From positions 8,193 to 16,425 of the forward strand of contig FR878295.1 of assembly GCA_000434335.1 (NCBI GenBank): 8,233 nt of DNA, read 5' to 3'. The stretch is from Clostridium sp. CAG:492 (GTDB lineage Bacteria > Bacillota > Clostridia > TANB77 > CAG-508). Of this stretch, positions 5,870 through 8,233 are shown piece after piece. Made by a program: the position numbers and the translations under genes. The notes beneath the pieces are model-generated. The model was given only the letters and a program-made list of their open reading frames with translations. It was not told the origin of the DNA and did not search any database. Positions within the stretch are counted from its first letter, which is position 1. Each line of letters opens with the position of its first letter.

Positions 5870-7156
5870 TTATTTCTTTGGAACTAATTTTTCTGTTCCA
5901 CCCATATATGGACGAAGAACTTCTGGAATTGTTACACTACCATCTTCATTGTAATTGTTTTCTAATAAAGCAATTAACATACGAGGTGGAGCAACAACAG
6001 TATTATTTAAAGTATGAGCATAATAATTTCCTTTTTCACCTTTAATACGAATTCCAAGTCTACGAGCTTGTGCATCTGTTAAATTAGAGCAACTTCCAAC
6101 TTCAAAATATTTTTGTTGTCTTGGACTCCAAGCTTCAACATCGCAACTTTTAGCCTTTAAATCAGCTAAATCTCCAGAGCAACACTCAAGTGTACGAACA
6201 GGAATATCCATGCTTCTAAATAATTCAACTGTATATGACCACATTTTATCATACCAATCCCAGCTTTCTTCAGGTTCACAAACAACAATCATTTCTTGTT
6301 TTTCAAATTGATGAATTCTGTAAACACCACGCTCTTCAATACCATGAGCACCTTTTTCTTTTCTAAAGCATGGAGAATAAGAAGTCATAGTATAAGGCAT
6401 TTCAGATTTTTTTAATAATTGTCCTTTAAATTTTCCAATCATAGAATGTTCAGAAGTACCAATTAAATATAAATCTTCACCTTCAATTTTGTACATCATA
6501 GCATCCATTTCTTCAAAACTCATAACACCATCAACAACATCACCACGAATCATGTAAGGTGGTATACAATAAGTAAAACCTTTATTTATCATAAAATCTC
6601 TTGCATAAGATAATACAGCAGAATGAAGTCTTGCTATGTCACCAACTAAATAATAAAAGCCATTACCAGCAACTCTACGAGCAGCATCTAAATCAAGTCC
6701 ACACAATGATTCCATTATATCTGCATGATAAGGAATTTCATATTCTGGAACAACAGGATCACCATATTTTTGAATTTCAACATTTTTACTGTCATCTTCA
6801 CCGATTGGAACTGAATCAGCTATAATATTTGGAATTTTCATCATTCTAGATTTTATTTCTTCAGCATATTCAGTTTCTAATTTTTCATTTTCAGCAAGTT
6901 CACTGTTAATTTGTTGAACTTCAGCTTTTATAGCTTCAGCATCTTCTTTTTTTCCATTTCTCATTAAATTACCAATTTCAGAGCTTAATGAATTACGTTT
7001 GCTACGAAGTTCATCTCCTTTTAAATTAACAGCTCTTTTTTTACTATCAAAATCAATTACTTCATCAACTAAATGTAATTTATGATTTTGAAATTTCTTT
7101 TTGATATTTTCCTTTACAATATCAGGGTTTTCTCTTAAAAATTTAATATCTATCAT
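5870..7156 (-). CDS. serS: Seryl-tRNA synthetase
   Basis: SerRS charges tRNA-Ser with serine in the cytoplasm. The 428-residue length is normal. Residues 1-110 form the N-terminal tRNA-binding arm, a long antiparallel coiled coil (about 30-105) rich in Lys and Glu. The class II catalytic core follows: the serine-binding TxE motif at T234-S-E236, motif 2 around SPCFRKEKGAHG (261-272, with R265 and E267) and RIHQFEKQE (280-288), SCSNLTDAQARRL (355-367), and motif 3 APPRMLIALLEN (389-400, Arg392). Several of these differ from the common bacterial type as in B. subtilis, which has PTAEVP and GRTVAAILEN, so it belongs to a distinct SerRS clade that I recall from other Clostridia. The start ATG at 7156 has AAAGGAG just upstream. 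It is the second gene of a T-box-controlled operon, 51 bases after the DUF1653 gene. Confidence 0.95.
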   Translation of the reverse strand: MIDIKFLRENPDIVKENIKKKFQNHKLHLVDEVIDFDSKKRAVNLKGDELRSKRNSLSSEIGNLMRNGKKEDAEAIKAEVQQINSELAENEKLETEYAEEIKSRMMKIPNIIADSVPIGEDDSKNVEIQKYGDPVVPEYEIPYHADIMESLCGLDLDAARRVAGNGFYYLVGDIARLHSAVLSYARDFMINKGFTYCIPPYMIRGDVVDGVMSFEEMDAMMYKIEGEDLYLIGTSEHSMIGKFKGQLLKKSEMPYTMTSYSPCFRKEKGAHGIEERGVYRIHQFEKQEMIVVCEPEESWDWYDKMWSYTVELFRSMDIPVRTLECCSGDLADLKAKSCDVEAWSPRQQKYFEVGSCSNLTDAQARRLGIRIKGEKGNYYAHTLNNTVVAPPRMLIALLENNYNEDGSVTIPEVLRPYMGGTEKLVPKK

Positions 7157-7207
7157 AATTTTCTCCTTTCGTGCTAATAAAATATATGTATTAGCTATAA
7201 AATTTAT

Positions 7208-7480
7208 CTATTTCATAAAATTGTGAGATAAATCTTCACACAATTGAAATCTGTATTTTTGACCAGTAATGTTATCTGGTCTGTCAGTAGAAATTTCGGA
7301 TAAAAACATACTTTCTGGTCTTATCCATATTTTTTTGCCGTCTGTTCTTTCATAAATAGGTTTATATACGACCATTCTTTCCATTGTTTCACTATCATAT
7401 GCAATATTTTCTACAAAATAATAGTTACCTTTAAAGTGTCTGTAGATTTTACCAATACAAACTTCATTTTGTTTCTTCAT
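7208..7480 (-). CDS. DUF1653 domain protein
   Basis: This 90-residue protein matches the DUF1653 family, small proteins of unknown function. The family pattern is clear: GKIYRHFKGNYYFVENIA (9-26), SETMERMVVYKPIYE (30-44), WIRPESMF (52-59) and a final RFQLCEDL (77-84). There is no signal peptide or membrane segment. It is slightly longer than typical members because of extra residues between the WIRP segment and the last strand. AAGGAGG (7494-7488) lies 7 bases before the ATG. It is the first gene after the Ser T-box and is followed 51 bases later by serS with no terminator, so it is predicted to rise when uncharged tRNA-Ser accumulates. Its function is not known; a link to serine supply or tRNA use is only suggested by the context. 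Confidence 0.85.
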   Translation of the reverse strand: MKKQNEVCIGKIYRHFKGNYYFVENIAYDSETMERMVVYKPIYERTDGKKIWIRPESMFLSEISTDRPDNITGQKYRFQLCEDLSHNFMK

Positions 7481-7552
7481 AAAAATTCCTCCTTAAAAAC
7501 GAATTTAGCTAGTTAACATGTAAAAAATTATAACAAACGGTGTTATTAAAAA

Positions 7553-7584
7553 CAAAAACGCCCTTATGCAAAAACATAAGGGCG
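7553..7584 (-). terminator. T-box-controlled terminator
   Basis: CGCCCTTATG (7559-7568) and CATAAGGGCG (7575-7584) form a perfect 10-base stem with a 6-base loop, followed on the minus strand by TTTTTGTTT. It is the regulated terminator of the T-box leader: it competes with the antiterminator formed by the T-box sequence and lies about 75 bases before the DUF1653 start. Confidence 0.9.
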
Positions 7585-7771
7585 ATAATTCTTCGCGGTG
7601 CCACCTTAATTAATACCTAAAAAAGTATATCTCAAGTATGCTTATAACCTAGCATAAATCGGTTTAATTTTCATTAAATGTATGAAAGAGTAGATTTCTT
7701 AAATTGTTTTAAACTATTTTCACCAACCATAGTCTCTCTAATAAAACTTAATTTAATACTTAGCTCTTAAA
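7553..7771 (-). ncRNA. T-box riboswitch, serine-specific (UCU specifier)
   Basis: The canonical T-box AAGGTGGCACCGCG lies at 7607-7594 on the minus strand. Stem I can be traced: AAGAG (7768-7764) pairs with CTCTT just after the specifier; AGTA (7760-7757) forms the 5' side of the specifier loop; TTAAATT and GTTTTA pair with TAAAACAATTTAA; ACTAT/ATAGT closes a GGTTGGTGAAA terminal loop. The 3' side of the specifier loop reads GAAA-UCU-A, with UCU at 7694-7692, a serine codon, which agrees with the downstream serS. By family knowledge, uncharged tRNA-Ser (anticodon pairing with UCU and acceptor end with the T-box) stabilises the antiterminator and allows transcription into DUF1653 and serS; charged tRNA leaves the terminator in place. 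Confidence 0.93.
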
Positions 7772-7776
7772 CAAAT

Positions 7777-7806
7777 ATTATAAAAAGATTTTAGCACGAT
7801 TATGAA
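7777..7806 (-). promoter_or_regulatory. Promoter of the T-box/serS operon
   Basis: TATAAT (7782-7777) on the minus strand lies about 7 bases before the predicted start of the T-box leader (near 7770), which fits the first paired bases of stem I. The -35 candidate TTCATA (7806-7801) is imperfect, with an 18-base spacer. Confidence 0.5.
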
Positions 7807-7834
7807 AGAAATGCAATAATTTTGCAAAAATATG

Positions 7835-7861
7835 TTGAAAATAATATTTTTATAATATAAA
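7835..7861 (+). promoter_or_regulatory. Weak candidate promoter of the gene at 7910
   Basis: TTGAAA (7835-7840) and TATAAA (7856-7861) are 15 bases apart, two shorter than optimal. A TATAAT at 7851-7856 overlaps but is too close to that -35 box. The region diverges from the T-box promoter about 30 bases away. Confidence 0.3.
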
Positions 7862-7909
7862 ATAATAGCAAATAATAAAACACAAGAAAAAAGTTTGGGG
7901 GATAAACAT

Positions 7910-8233
7910 ATGAATTTTGATGATTATATGAAAAAAATTCAATATATATCAAATATATTAGAAAAAAATGAATATGCTGAAAATGTATTAAATAGTAATG
8001 AGCTAGATATAGCACAAGACTTTCAATATATATGTTTAAGTAGTGCAGCAAACTATAAATTAGTAAACGAAATTATTGCACGATTAGCTCAAAATGAAAA
8101 TGAAAAAATTGTAAGAGAAAATGTAAAAATGATATCAATGAGTATGTGGAAAGATTTATTTGATCAAAACGAAGCAATAAAAAAGATATTTATTGAAAAT
8201 TATTCTAATATATTTGAAAATAGCACAATAATA
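7910..8233 (+). CDS. Unrecognised protein, 5' part only (runs off the window)
   Basis: An open frame from the ATG at 7910 continues without a stop to the last base, giving the first 108 residues. GGGGGA (7897-7902) lies 7 bases upstream as a ribosome site. The protein begins MNFDDYMKKIQYISNILEKN, and the visible part is soluble, rich in Asn, Glu, Lys and Ile, and looks mostly alpha-helical, with no signal peptide or membrane segment. Leu-Ala-Gln and Lys-Ile-Val-Arg-Glu stretches (about 60-75) suggest packed helices. I do not recognise a family. Codon use is like the neighbouring genes. It diverges from the serS operon across about 140 bases. Confidence 0.7.
   Translation, partial: MNFDDYMKKIQYISNILEKNEYAENVLNSNELDIAQDFQYICLSSAANYKLVNEIIARLAQNENEKIVRENVKMISMSMWKDLFDQNEAIKKIFIENYSNIFENSTII

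Noticed and set aside
5803..6045. Plus-strand open frame overlapping the 3' end of serS and its terminator
   Set aside because: Antisense shadow; it runs through the serS terminator hairpin and has odd His/Leu-rich composition.
6601..6825. Plus-strand open frame inside serS
   Set aside because: Antisense shadow with His/Gln-rich composition typical of reversed AT-rich codons.
7800..8051. Minus-strand open frame of 83 codons rich in Tyr, Phe and Leu
   Set aside because: It overlaps the start of the plus-strand gene at 7910 and the T-box promoter, lacks a ribosome site, and its composition is that of antisense AT-rich DNA rather than a convincing membrane protein.
1..8233. CRISPR array, tRNA or rRNA genes
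   Set aside because: No regularly spaced direct repeats, cloverleaf with CCA-type end or rRNA-like stretch was seen.

Overview
The window is visibly AT-rich and its gene content, strong AGGAGG-type ribosome binding sites, T-box riboswitch and sigma-H-type spoVG promoter point to a low-GC Gram-positive of the class Clostridia (Bacillota), probably from a spore-forming lineage. I cannot name the species. Most of the window is ordinary housekeeping DNA: cell division, cell-wall synthesis, ribosome assembly and serine tRNA charging. No phage, CRISPR, tRNA or rRNA is visible.

Layout. (1) 13-2256, plus strand: a clear promoter drives a two-gene unit, a short FtsZ-family GTPase that stops at the end of its globular core, then a membrane-anchored transglutaminase-like protein. 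The unit ends at a hairpin terminator that also serves the gene facing it. (2) 2283-3760, minus strand: murC with its own promoter. (3) 3781-4082: a divergent intergenic region with a near-perfect 97-base palindrome carrying a GGGGACGG core (a REP/MITE-like element), then a promoter matching the sigma-H consensus and a palindrome at the expected spoVG transcript start. (4) 4083-4416, plus strand: spoVG and its terminator. (5) 4476-5747, minus strand: engB followed by an HD-domain hydrolase gene that has its own promoter inside the 3' end of engB. (6) 5812-7806, minus strand: a T-box riboswitch with a readable UCU (Ser) specifier, then a DUF1653 gene and serS as one serine-responsive operon. 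(7) 7910 to the window edge, plus strand: the start of an unrecognised gene.

How the genes relate. FtsZ, MurC and EngB belong to growth and division; SpoVG links septation and development. The serS operon is predicted to be read through when uncharged tRNA-Ser accumulates. The observations most worth a second look are the tail-less FtsZ paired with a membrane transglutaminase-like protein, the DUF1653 gene placed under tRNA-Ser control, and the palindromic signals around spoVG. I see no strong sign of a wholly new system. Several annotated starts here (ftsZ, murC, engB, the HD gene) are set by ribosome binding sites and promoters rather than by the longest open frame.
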